The position numbers and the translations under genes were made by a program. From Flavobacteriaceae bacterium (GTDB lineage: Bacteria; Bacteroidota; Bacteroidia; Flavobacteriales; Flavobacteriaceae): DNA of 64,000 nt. Positions 34,338 through 45,400 of the stretch are shown in pieces. Position 1 is the first letter of the stretch. Each line of letters begins with the position of its first letter. The stretch covers positions 217,343-281,342 of the forward strand of contig SIHP01000009.1 in the NCBI GenBank assembly GCA_004762155.1, in the 5' to 3' direction. The notes beneath the pieces are model-generated. The model was not told the origin of the DNA. It made no database searches and saw only the letters and a list, made by a program, of their open reading frames with translations.

Positions 34338-35196
34338 TATATTTTTTCTTCTTCTTATAAGTGTTTTAATAGGAACTAGTGTTTCTGTAAAAGCTCAAGA
34401 CTTATTAAAAATAATAGATGAAGAATATCCAAATACACCTCAATACGAAATAGCTACATTTAAAGCTACACGTTTGTCTATAGGACAATCTATAGAGAAT
34501 CGTAAGAAAGGAGTTTTACAGTTGATGGTAATGAATAGGTATTGGAATTTACCAAATAATGTGCAAACACAAAGTTTTGTTGCTGATAAGTGGAGTGCAA
34601 GATTTGGTTTAGAATATGGACTAACAGATAAATTTACTATTGGTGGAGGTTGGACTTCGTTAGAAGATACTTATGATGGGTATTTAAAGTATAGATTAAT
34701 TCGTCAGCAAAAAAATAGTAAAAAACATTTTGCAAGTGTAACATTGTTTCAAAATGCATCTTACAACGGAAATAGTTTAGAAGATACTTTTAGTAAAAAG
34801 TTAGCATTTACAAGTCAGGTTTTAATAGCAAGAAAGTTTACACCTAATTTCTCTTTACAAATTGCACCTACTTTTATTTATAGAAATGCTACTGCGGTAA
34901 ATAATGATTCTAATAGTCATTTTGCAATAGGAATAGGAGGTAGGTATAAATTAGCAAATCATGTTTCACTTGTTTCAGAATATTATCATGTAACTAATCC
35001 TATTACAACCAAAGATACATACGGGGCATTTGCTTTAGGTGTAAATTGGGATGTTAGGTTTTTAATGCTACAATTTCAAATGACAAATACACGTAGTATG
35101 GTAGAAGATGCATTTATCTTACAAACTCCTAATAACTTTAATACAGAAGATGGTAATTTTGTTTTTGGATTTAATGCTGTTTTTACATTGAATTAA
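34327..35196 (+). CDS. DUF5777-family outer-membrane beta-barrel protein
   Basis: A 289-residue exported barrel protein. I use the ATG at 34327, inside the last codons of the YceI gene, because it gives a proper signal peptide (FFLLLISVLIGTSVSVKAQ); longer frames read YceI coding sequence in another phase. The body is alternating hydrophobic strands with DUF5777 text such as KATRLSIGQSIE, LMVMNRYWNL, RFGLEYGLTDKFTIGGG and a closing NFVFGFNAVFTLN. DUF5777 barrels occur beside YceI proteins in several Bacteroidota; the joint function is not known. Confidence 0.82.
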   Translation: MKNNIFFLLLISVLIGTSVSVKAQDLLKIIDEEYPNTPQYEIATFKATRLSIGQSIENRKKGVLQLMVMNRYWNLPNNVQTQSFVADKWSARFGLEYGLTDKFTIGGGWTSLEDTYDGYLKYRLIRQQKNSKKHFASVTLFQNASYNGNSLEDTFSKKLAFTSQVLIARKFTPNFSLQIAPTFIYRNATAVNNDSNSHFAIGIGGRYKLANHVSLVSEYYHVTNPITTKDTYGAFALGVNWDVRFLMLQFQMTNTRSMVEDAFILQTPNNFNTEDGNFVFGFNAVFTLN

Positions 35197-35525
35197 AATA
35201 AGGTTAGCTTATTTGAAAATTAGAAAAACTATTTTTTGTGTTCTCAAATAATTAATAAAGATTTTTTATTAGCGATAAATCATGCGTTAACAAAAGATCT
35301 TTTTATTTTAAGTTTCTATATTTCTTTACTTTTAAGGGAGAATTCCATTAATTTTTTGTGTCTGTGATTTCTTTGTTAAAAGAATTTGCTTTTCTTTTTA
35401 TTTGGTAATTTCGTGTTTCAATAATTTTTTTAACGTGTTTTAAATTGATAAAGAAACTAATTACTAATGTTTCTCTTCTACTATTGATTAAAAACAATAT
35501 TTATTAATAATTTTAATTAAGAACA
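35197..35525. other. AT-rich intergenic region
   Basis: About 330 bases between the DUF5777 barrel gene and an acetyltransferase gene. It has no supported gene and no clear promoter box. Confidence 0.4.
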
Positions 35526-35960
35526 TTGATAACAATAAAAACAATACCAACAGAAGAAACATATAATCTACGAAAAGAAGTTTTAAGAAAAAACATAGAC
35601 TTACCTTATAAATTTAATGGCGATTTAGACGAAAGCACTTTTCATTTAGGAGCTTTTAAAGAAAATAAATTAGTTGGAATAGTGAGTTTTATGAAGTTGT
35701 CAAATGACAATATTCAAGGAACGCAATACCAATTAAGAGGAATGGCAACTTTGCCAGAAGTAAGAGGAGAAGGCTTTGGTAATTTATTAATTAAAAAAGG
35801 TGCAGAAATATTACAACAAAAAGCTATTGAGTTCGTTTGGTGTAATGCAAGAGAAGTTGCGCTTGGATTTTACCAAAGAAATGGATTCGAAATTGTTGGT
35901 CAATCTTTTGATATAGAAAAGATTGGGGTTCATTACAGGATGGTAAAGGAAATAAACTAA
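35526..35960 (+). CDS. GNAT-family N-acetyltransferase
   Basis: A 144-residue cytosolic acetyltransferase. The frame opens with TTG at 35526 (MITIKTIPTEETYNLRKEVLR); no ATG is available before residue 50, so a TTG start is likely. Core motifs: FHLGAFKENKLVGIVSF, YQLRGMATLPEVRGEGFGNLLI (motif A, with RGEGFG acetyl-CoA loop) and the late ALGFYQRNGFEIVGQSFDIEKIGVHYRM. The family to which this belongs acts on small amines or peptides. It is followed after 6 bases by the MBL-fold gene. Confidence 0.85.
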   Translation: MITIKTIPTEETYNLRKEVLRKNIDLPYKFNGDLDESTFHLGAFKENKLVGIVSFMKLSNDNIQGTQYQLRGMATLPEVRGEGFGNLLIKKGAEILQQKAIEFVWCNAREVALGFYQRNGFEIVGQSFDIEKIGVHYRMVKEIN

Positions 35961-35966
35961 TCTAAA

Positions 35967-36863
35967 TTGAAAATGAAAAAAGTGAAAGTTCAATTATCTA
36001 TTTTGTTATTATTGATAGCAACAGTAGTTAATTGTCAAAAAAAAGAAGTTGTAATTACAACAAAAAAAATTACAGATCAGATATATATGCTGCGTGGAAA
36101 AGGTGGAAATATAGGTTTGTTTGTTGGAGAAGATGGTACTTTTATGATTGATGATCAGTTTGCTACTATTACACCTAAAATTATAGCGGCAATAAAAAAA
36201 ATTACTGATAAGCCTGTAAAATATTTAGTAAATACACATTGGCATGGAGATCATACAGGAGGAAATGAGAACATGCAAAAACAAGGAGCTGTAATTGTAT
36301 CTCATGAAAATGTTAGAAAGAGAATGAGTGTAGATGCTTTAGTTAGAGGTAAAACTAAAAAAGCATCTCCAAAAGAAGCTTTGCCTGTATTAACATTTAC
36401 AAAAGACATGATGTTTCATTTAAACGGAGAAGATATTTTAATATCTCATGTTCATAATGCACATACAGATGGCGATGCTCATATTTATTTTACAAACAGT
36501 AATGTAATTCATATGGGTGATACTTATTTTCAAGGTAAGTTTCCTTATATAGATATTGATAGTGGTGGATCAATAAACGGTTATATAGCTTCAGCAGAAA
36601 AGGCAATATTAATGTCTGATGATGAAACCGTAATTATACCTGGGCATATGAATTTGTCTAATAAAAAAGAACTTATCAGTTTTAAAAACATGTTAGTTGT
36701 TGTTAGAGATAGAGTAAAAAAAGCAATTGACTCAGGAAAAAAACTAGAAGAAGTAAAAGTAGATAAGAGTATTACAGAAGAATACGTAAAAGACTTTAAT
36801 TGGGGATTTATAAGTGATGAGAAATTTCGAACAAGCGTTTATAAAAGTTTAAAAAAGCATTAA
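35967..36863 (+). CDS. MBL-fold metallohydrolase lipoprotein
   Basis: A 298-residue metallo-beta-lactamase-fold enzyme with a lipobox ending VVNC, so envelope-bound. The zinc motif is intact: NTHWHGDHTGG with His91, His93, Asp95 and His96; further ligands are His in HNAHTDGD, Asp in HMGDTYF and His in IIPGHM. Starting from the second ATG (35973, MKKVKVQ) gives a neater signal. Proteins of this shape range from quinoprotein-relay-like hydrolases to B3-type beta-lactamases; I cannot choose. It is probably co-transcribed with the acetyltransferase gene. Confidence 0.88.
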   Translation: MKMKKVKVQLSILLLLIATVVNCQKKEVVITTKKITDQIYMLRGKGGNIGLFVGEDGTFMIDDQFATITPKIIAAIKKITDKPVKYLVNTHWHGDHTGGNENMQKQGAVIVSHENVRKRMSVDALVRGKTKKASPKEALPVLTFTKDMMFHLNGEDILISHVHNAHTDGDAHIYFTNSNVIHMGDTYFQGKFPYIDIDSGGSINGYIASAEKAILMSDDETVIIPGHMNLSNKKELISFKNMLVVVRDRVKKAIDSGKKLEEVKVDKSITEEYVKDFNWGFISDEKFRTSVYKSLKKH

Positions 36864-36928
36864 TTTTTTTTAAGGTTAAAAAAATAAGTGTTTTATTTGC
36901 AGCCTGTTATTCAAACTAACAAACTAAA

Positions 36929-39397
36929 ATGATTGCTTTTAAAAAAGGTTATCTAATATTGCTATTGTGTCCTATTGTGTTTTTTGGTCAAGATCTAGAG
37001 AAAATTGGTAAATCTAGTATCTTCAAATTAACAGGAGGTGTAGCTGCGAACGCGGTATTTTACGATGGAACTTCAGATCGTGAACCGTTTTCGTATTTCG
37101 TATCTGGTAACGTAAATTTAAATATAAGTGACGTTTATAACGTTCCTTTTTCTTTTTCATATTCCAATAACAAACTTCAATCTAATAATCCGTTTTCATT
37201 TAACAGATTAAGTATGCATCCAAGTTATAAATGGGTTACAGCTCATATAGGTGATGTTAATATGACATTTTCTCCATATACATTAAGTGGTCATCAATTT
37301 ACAGGTTTAGGAGTTGATTTATCTCCTGGGAAAAAGTTTAAAATAAGCTTAATGTATGGTAGGCTTTTAGAAGAAACAGAATATGATGAAGAAAATTTAA
37401 ATGAAGCAGCTACTTATAAACGAATAGGTTATGGATTAAAAACATCCTATAAGTTTGAAAAAGGAACACTTGGTTTAATTGTTTTTAAAGCTAAGGATGA
37501 TGAAGGTTCTTTAAAAGAACCAATTCCTATAGAAAGTGATATTCAACCGAAAGATAATGCAGTAGTTAGTATTGATGGAGATTTTAATATAAATAAGAAT
37601 ATTAATGTTAAAGCAGAAATAGCATATTCTATGCTTACCGAAGACACAAGGGCAGATAGTGATAGTGATGGGATTTCATCTTTATTTTTAAATACAAATG
37701 CTTCTACACAAAATTATAAAGCATATAATATTGATTTTACTTATAAAGTAGGTAAAGGGATGATTGGTTTGGGGTATGAATTTATTGATCCTAATTATCA
37801 AACATTAGGAGGATATTTTTTTAATAATGATTTAGAAAATATTACTGTAAATGCAGCACAAAGAATTTTTAAAGACAAACTAGGGATTACCTTTAATGCA
37901 GGTTTACAGAGAGATGATTTAAATAATGCAAAATCTACTCAATTGTTAAGAATGGTTAGTGCCGTTAATTTAACTTTTAAGGCTTCAAAAAAATTAGATT
38001 TAACAGCTGGGTATTCTAATTTCCAGTCCTTCACAAATATTAAAAATCAGTTTGACTTTATTAACGAAGTTTCTCAGATAGATAATGATCTAGATCAAGC
38101 TAATATTTCTCAAATATCTCAAAATGCTAATTTGAGTGCAAATTACATATTAAAAGAGACCAAAAGCAATAGACAAAATCTAAATTTTGGATTAACATAT
38201 CAAAATGCTGTAAATAAAATTGATGATGTATCAAGAGAAGAAGATAACTCTAGTCTCTATAATGGGAATCTTGTTTATAGTGTTGGATATCCTAACGAAA
38301 ACTTAAATATTTCTGGGGCTTTAAATATGAGTACAAGTATTTTAGGTGAAGCTAAAAGTATAGTTGCAGGTCCAACTTTATCTGCTAATAAAAGTTATTT
38401 AGAGAAAAAGTTAAAGTTGAATGGAGCAGTTAGTTATAACCAAAGTATTAACGAGGGAATAAAAGAAGGTGAAATTACAAATTTACGTTTAGGTGCAAGA
38501 TACACTTACAAAAAGCGTCATAATTTTAACTTAACTTCGTTATTACAAATGAGGAACTCCTCTAGTAGTTCAACTCAAAATTTAACTGTGACCTTTGGGT
38601 ACAGTTACCAGTTTGGTTCTTTTAGTTCTGATGATATTAGATTCAAAAGAAAAAATAAGAAGAAAACCAAAAAAGTAAAAACAAAGAATAAAGATTTAAT
38701 AAAATTTAAATACAAAGATTCTATATATCAAGGAACCTCTGAGGAAATCAATTTAAAGCTAGCTAAACTAATAGAATCACCACAGTTTAAAAAGCTACCT
38801 CACTATAAAAAAGAAGAGCTTAATACGTATAGAAAAGAAATAAAAGAAGAGAAAAATAAAAAAGCTTACAAGATAAAGGCAATACAATATTTAAAAGATT
38901 TATACGGTATTAGAGATTACACTCAAAAGTATAATGACATGTTGTTTACCGTTGTAAAAGATTTATCAAAAGATCTAAAGAGATTAGATTATGTAATGGA
39001 AAAAGAATATGTAGATGTGAGAAAAAGAATAGATATTCATGAGTTACGCAATAAATCAATAAAAGATAGGTTAGATTATTCTGAAACATTACAAGAAGAG
39101 TACAATAACCTAGCGGACAAAGAAACTAAGTCATTATCAAAGCTAGTTACACATCGTTGGATCACTCCAAAAATAGTAGGTTTAACCTCTTTAGAAAAGG
39201 TAAATGAAGGAGACGAGTATCTAGATGCTTTTTATAAAAAGCACTCAGAACAAGTGTTTAAAATGATTGATAATAAGAAAGATAAAGAAATAATTAAATT
39301 ATATTTGCTAAATAAGATTATTGAATTTTATGCCGAAGAATCAAAAAAACATATTGATTTAGAAAAGTATGAAATGAAGTATTTTTATAAAAACTAA
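36929..39397 (+). CDS. Outer-membrane beta-barrel protein with helical, Lys-rich C-terminal domain
   Basis: An 822-residue protein and first gene of the toxin/SprB cluster. Signal peptide about 1-20 (ILLLCPIVFFGQ). Residues about 25-567 are alternating amphipathic strands (VNLNISDVYNVPFSFSYS, IGYGLKTSYKFEKGTLGLIV, NLNFGLTYQNAV, LTVTFGYSYQFGSF), as expected of a large barrel. After a basic stretch (RFKRKNKKKTKKVKTK), residues about 590-822 are charged helices including coiled-coil-like KEYVDVRKRIDIHELRNKS. I do not recognise the family. A barrel with a periplasmic or surface helical domain would fit an anchor or export partner for the giant proteins encoded behind it, the role PorP/SprF barrels play for SprB; this is inference. 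Confidence 0.7.
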   Translation: MIAFKKGYLILLLCPIVFFGQDLEKIGKSSIFKLTGGVAANAVFYDGTSDREPFSYFVSGNVNLNISDVYNVPFSFSYSNNKLQSNNPFSFNRLSMHPSYKWVTAHIGDVNMTFSPYTLSGHQFTGLGVDLSPGKKFKISLMYGRLLEETEYDEENLNEAATYKRIGYGLKTSYKFEKGTLGLIVFKAKDDEGSLKEPIPIESDIQPKDNAVVSIDGDFNINKNINVKAEIAYSMLTEDTRADSDSDGISSLFLNTNASTQNYKAYNIDFTYKVGKGMIGLGYEFIDPNYQTLGGYFFNNDLENITVNAAQRIFKDKLGITFNAGLQRDDLNNAKSTQLLRMVSAVNLTFKASKKLDLTAGYSNFQSFTNIKNQFDFINEVSQIDNDLDQANISQISQNANLSANYILKETKSNRQNLNFGLTYQNAVNKIDDVSREEDNSSLYNGNLVYSVGYPNENLNISGALNMSTSILGEAKSIVAGPTLSANKSYLEKKLKLNGAVSYNQSINEGIKEGEITNLRLGARYTYKKRHNFNLTSLLQMRNSSSSSTQNLTVTFGYSYQFGSFSSDDIRFKRKNKKKTKKVKTKNKDLIKFKYKDSIYQGTSEEINLKLAKLIESPQFKKLPHYKKEELNTYRKEIKEEKNKKAYKIKAIQYLKDLYGIRDYTQKYNDMLFTVVKDLSKDLKRLDYVMEKEYVDVRKRIDIHELRNKSIKDRLDYSETLQEEYNNLADKETKSLSKLVTHRWITPKIVGLTSLEKVNEGDEYLDAFYKKHSEQVFKMIDNKKDKEIIKLYLLNKIIEFYAEESKKHIDLEKYEMKYFYKN

Positions 39398-39417
39398 CGA
39401 CTAACTCCCAAATTCCT

Positions 39418-42400
39418 GTGAAGAAACTAATACTTTCTATCGTGGCTATATTTACCCTGTGTACAATGTATAGCCAACAATATCCCGTTCAAGTAATTTC
39501 TAGTGTACAAGCACCTGTACCTGTGAATTTTTATAATTATGCAGATGATACAAGCCTAAATAGTCCTATTAGAGTTCAAATATTCTTGAATGATTTAACT
39601 ATTAGTAATAGAAGAATACGACTTAAAACATATTTTGAAGGAGGAAATATCAGTTTTCAAAGTAAGGATATTGTTTTTGGTGCAGAAGATTTATACTTAG
39701 ATGGTGGAATTCCATTAATATTAGGAAATGCAGAGTTAGCGCCATATTATAAATATCAAAATATTCAAGGTATTGGAGCTGCAACTTATGGGCAGTCAAT
39801 ACCAGAAGGAAGTTATAATTTTTGTTTTGAAGTATATGATTACTTAACAGGCTTTAAATTATCAGATAAAAAATGTACAACGGTTTATATATTTAAGAAT
39901 GAACCACCAATTTTAAACTTACCTTTTAACGAAACGAATATAATACCAAATGATTTTGAGAATATTGTTTTTCAGTGGACTCCAAGACATATAAATGTTA
40001 GTAATGTAGAGTATGAATTAAGTATTGTAGAGATTTGGGATGATTATATAGCGCCAGAGACAGCTTTTTTATCACAAATTCCAATATATCAAGAAACAAC
40101 AAGAACAACTACTTTAATATACGGTCCAGACAAACCTTTGCTTTTACCAGATAAAAAATATGCTTGGAGAGTTCAAGCAAAAGCACTACAAGGTATAGAA
40201 GAAATAGGATTGTTTAAAAATGAAGGTTATAGTGAAATCTTTTGGTTTTCAAGAACATCACCTTGTCAAGTTCCACAAAATATATCGGCAGAAGCAAAAG
40301 GGTTAACTAAAATAAATGTTTTTTGGGATGAAGATCCAACTGTTTACTCAGATTATATAATTGCTTACCGAGAGGCAGGTAAAGAAGATGCATTTTGGTT
40401 TACAAAAAAAACAAACAGTAGTTGGGCAACTATTTGGGATTTAAAGCCTGGAACAACCTATGAATATAAAATAAAAGGAAAATGTACGTATCAATATAGT
40501 GAGTTTTCTAATGTACAGGAAGTTACTACAGATGTTGTACAAAATGAAGATGCAAATTACCAGTGTGGTATTGTGCCAGACGAAGTTGCTATTAGTAATA
40601 GAGAACCACATCCAGGGTTAAATGCAGGAGACCAAATATCAGCAGGTGACTTTAACATTGTAATAACTGATATCAATAGCCAATCTTCTGGTATGTTATC
40701 AGGAGAAGGATACGTTAGTATTCCTTATCTAAATATGGCCAAATTTGCAGTAAACTTCACAAATATTCTTGTAAATACTAATAATCAGTTAGCAGAAGGA
40801 GAAATTGTAACAGTTTACGATCCTGAATTTGGAGAAGGTGCCTCTATGACAGTTGATGTAAATGTTAACATAAGTGAAGGAGTTAATGGAGACGATGGAG
40901 AAATAGAAGAATTAGTTGAAGTTGATTTTGTAATTGAAAATATAACTATAGATGCTAACGGAGCTTTTGTAATTACTGGAACAAATGGGGAAGAAGCAAT
41001 TGTTCCAGGAGATGATGATATTACAATTAAAGGTTCAAATGGAGATATTTGGTCTGTTGGAGAAGATGGAACGATAACAAAAGAAGAAGGTGCAGATGGA
41101 GGAGCAGTTACTGCCGACAGTACAAATGGAATTGGTGCAGATGGAAATGTAGCATCTGTAACGGCAGAAGGCGTTTTAGTTACATTTGAAGAATCTGGGT
41201 ATTATAGTTTTGATGGTTTACCAGAAGGAACATCAAGTTCTTTTGAGGAACAGTATAAAATAATTGATACCAAAGCAGGTAATAAATATAATGTAGCTTA
41301 CAAAGCTATTTCAGACAATAATGGAGAAGATTTTATAAATGCTAGCGTAGCAATTACAGATGATAAAATTGTAAAAGATAGTATTGTTTTTAAAACAAAA
41401 GACGGAGCAAAAGTTATAGTTGATTTTTGGAATGGAAATACCGCTAAATTAAAATTACAACGAAAGTTTCATTATGCAGATGAAGAAATATATGCAACCA
41501 TTAAAAATGAAAATGGAAAATACGATGTTGCAGGTACATTAATAACTACTCATTTAGCTTCACAAGAATTAGAACCAATTAATATAAAATTGGTGCCTGT
41601 AGGAACTACAATTAATGAAGGTTTAATAAGTAGAACAAAAGAAATCTATGCAAAAGCTGGTGTAACTCTAAACATATCTGCTTTAGATAAAATAGATGCT
41701 GAGCAAATCATTGGTTGGGATATAGATGGCGACCAAAGATTAAAAGTTGGAGATAGTAAAATATTATCTCATTATACAAATGAAGAAAAGGTATTTAATA
41801 ACTACATAAAGAATCAAAGTTATTACAGTGCTAAGACCTATTATGTCTTTGTAACTAATGTTTCTACTACTGATGCAGAAGTTGATGGTTTCATGCCTTT
41901 AAAAAGACAGTTTGGTTATGTTTTTACTAAAAAAGCAAATACAGTTGAAGAACAGTCAAGAACTTTAGCGCATGAATTAGGACATGGTATTTTTGGTTTA
42001 GAACATACATGGGATGAATATTCTTTTCCACAAGGAGCAACAAACTTCTTAATGGATTATGGTAATGGTACAGTTTTAAATCATATAGATTGGAAAAAAA
42101 TACATGCTCCAGGTATGCAGTTGTATTGGTTTCAAGGAGATGAGGATGGGCAACATTATACAACAAAAGGATATTTTAGGGAAAAAGAATTTGGTGAAAA
42201 TAAAGACGAAAATAAAACATTTACATTTTTAACACCTTCAGCACAATATATTGTATTACCAAATAATGTAAAAAATGTAACAAAGTTTTACGGATATTAC
42301 GGTAATAGCTTTTTAGAAGAAGAAGAACAATTTAAAGAGTTTTTATCAATTGTTCCAGGAACTATTAAGTCTTTTGAAATCGATGAAGAAACATACGAAG

Positions 42401-45400
42401 CAAAAATCACAAAATCTGGTAATAGTTTATTCTTAGAAGGGTACTTTTTCGAAGATAAAGAATACAGTGGTTTAAATTTTAACATAGAGCTTTCAGATAA
42501 GAATACTAAAGAAGCAATAATTTTTGCTGTTGAGGATAATGGAGGTACTATAGGTTATAATGCAATTCTTTTAAGTACTTCTAATTATACGGAGTTTAAT
42601 AAAGAAGCAGAAGTTAAATCTCCTTTGTATTTTCCATATGAAAACAAAGAAGTTAAAAATTTAAAATCTATAGGGATACAATCAACAGGTTCTCAATATT
42701 CATACAGTTCAGAAGAGGTTAATTGGGCTTTTGGAATAGAAGAACAGAATTATTCAAGAACAGATAATACATTATTGATTAGGAATAAGCTTTTAGAATT
42801 TAAAACAGCTTACCCAAGATTCCTAGAAGAATATGTGGGGAATTCAGATGTGTTACCAATTAGCTGGTCAATTTGCTCAGATTATAGTTTGCCTAATAAT
42901 TATCTTAGTAAGTTTGAAATGGGTTTAAAAGATGAGTATTGTGATTGCTATCATAGTTCACCTCCACAAACAGGGCCAGGTCAACCGACAGATGTATATA
43001 ATTGTAGTAAAAAGGATGGAGTAACTATAAATCCGCAAACTAGAAAAGAGTGGTTAACTTTATTATATACTTTTTTACAGGAAAAAGCACTTAAGATAAA
43101 TGAAGAAATTTCTAATTCTATTATAGATTATAATTTAGATAATGAAAAGATTAAAAAAGACTCATCAAATGATATAGCGTATATAATTAATATTGCGTCT
43201 CAAAATGATATAGGTCAATTGAGTGTAGAAACTATATTGAGTATGATATCTAAGTTTGTAAACGAAACGTTTACACCTGAAAGTTCATCAGCTAGAAAAG
43301 ATTTAGAAGGAGCTATTATTAAGCTGGTTAAGTATAGTAACAAAAATATAAACAAAGTTTTACTGGAAGGAATAGAAGGCAATAATGTTTATAATTCTAA
43401 AAAAGTATTAAGTGAACAAATTTTTTATGCTGTAGATGATAGTTTTTTGTTTTTTGGTTCTGATAATAGAAATGAATTAATTGTAGAGTTTACAAAGAAA
43501 ATATTTGATACTCCAGATCTTTATGATGAAAGATTAGTTGAAGCTGTAAATGATATTGAAAATAGAACATTCATTTTTGAATATACCAACTTTGTTGGAA
43601 GAGCATTAGTTGAATTGGGTAATGTTGCTTCAGAAGCAGTAACATTAGGTGTTTTAGAAACACCTCTGTCAAACTATTATAAAACAGAAACAATAGATAA
43701 AGATTTTATAACAGATGAGGATGATGCACAATTTGGTAAAATTAAACTAATTCAAAAAACACAATCTGGATTTAGAACAATAGAAATAGAAGGTAAAGAC
43801 CCTTTTAAAATAGATTACAGTAATGAGGATTATTTCAAACCATTTGATTTAATATTTTTCACTAATAAATCTAATTTGAGTAGTGCAAAAGCTTATGAAA
43901 ATGGAATAGCTAAAAAAGATTATCCTATACCAGCAATAGCAGTTGCATATGTTTCACAAGCTGGTGAGAATCAAACAACAGCCGACGGTATTTTTACAGT
44001 TATAGATGTAGCTAGTTTGGCAATATCAGGAACACCATTAGTAAGTACTGTATCTGCTTTAAGTAAAGCAAGAAAGGTTTTCTATACATTAGATGTAATT
44101 AGTAGTGTATCGTCTGTAACAGCAATTGGAATAAGTGATCATGAAGAGTTAAATGAAATAAAAAATATCCTTAATACATTTTCAGCAATAACAGGTGTTG
44201 CTAGTATGGGGGATATAGTGTCAGGAGTCAAATTAAAAGATCTCTTAAGAAACGCTAAAAACAGTGTAGACGAAGCAGATGATTTAGCTTCTAATATTAG
44301 AAGCTTAACAAACAATATTAATAAAATTGAAGATTATGCAGAGTTAAGTCGTTTTGTTAGTAATTATGAAGAAGTAGCAGATAAATATTTAGCATTAGCA
44401 TTAAAAGACTTACAAGATGCAAAGTATATAAATGATGTTGATGCAGTAAACGATATAAAAAAGGCAATCTCAAAAATTTTAAATGCAAAAAAAGGATTAA
44501 AGATTAATCCTGATGATTTTAAAAGTGTTATAAATTTTACAGAAGAGTTAAGTTTAATTAAAAATTATGTTAGTAAATCAGATGATTATATAGATGTAAT
44601 TGTTCATTCTAATAAAGTAGGGGATAATTTTTCTGTAGCTATAGAAGTTGGTGGAAAAGTCGAAGATATTGTTTTATCGCCGACTGACTTTGCGAAAATG
44701 TTGAGTGATGTACCAACAGATAAAACAATAAGATTATTAAGTTGTAATAATACAGAAAGTGCAATTGAAATAGCAAAAGCTTTAAATAGAGATATTATAG
44801 CTTCAAGTGGCGAAATGAGGTTGTATGATAATGGTTTAATAGAAACAGGAAATTGGTTTATAGCTAAAGCTAGTGGAGAAGTAGAAGATTTTATACCAAA
44901 AAGATATGGTTTGGATCCAACCGATAATTATGTGATTTTAGGAAAACAATTAGATGATCCGTTATTAGAAGCGATTAGAGTAGGAAATAGAAGTAAAGGA
45001 ACTTTGGCAACTGCTCTTAGAAATGCAGGCTTTCCTAAATGTGCTGATGCGGTTGCTGGTGCGAGCAACGTTAATAAGAATAATAAAAGATTGCTAGATG
45101 TTGGTGATTCTCAAATTCCAAATGCAAAAACAGATTTTAGTTCTACAAGAAATAATATAACCTATAAAATAGGTACTCCACCAGCACAGCCAAATGAAAC
45201 TTGGGCAGAGTTTTTTACAAGGCTAAATAAAATAACAGAAATAGATGGTGTTCCATTTCGAGCTTTTAATCAGTTTGAATCTCATCATATTTTCCCTGTC
45301 GATTTATTTAAACAAGAATCATTTAGAAAATGGTTTGAGTTAGTTGGTCATAAACATTTTGATATTAATGGTGATGAATCTTTAATGAACTTAATTATGC

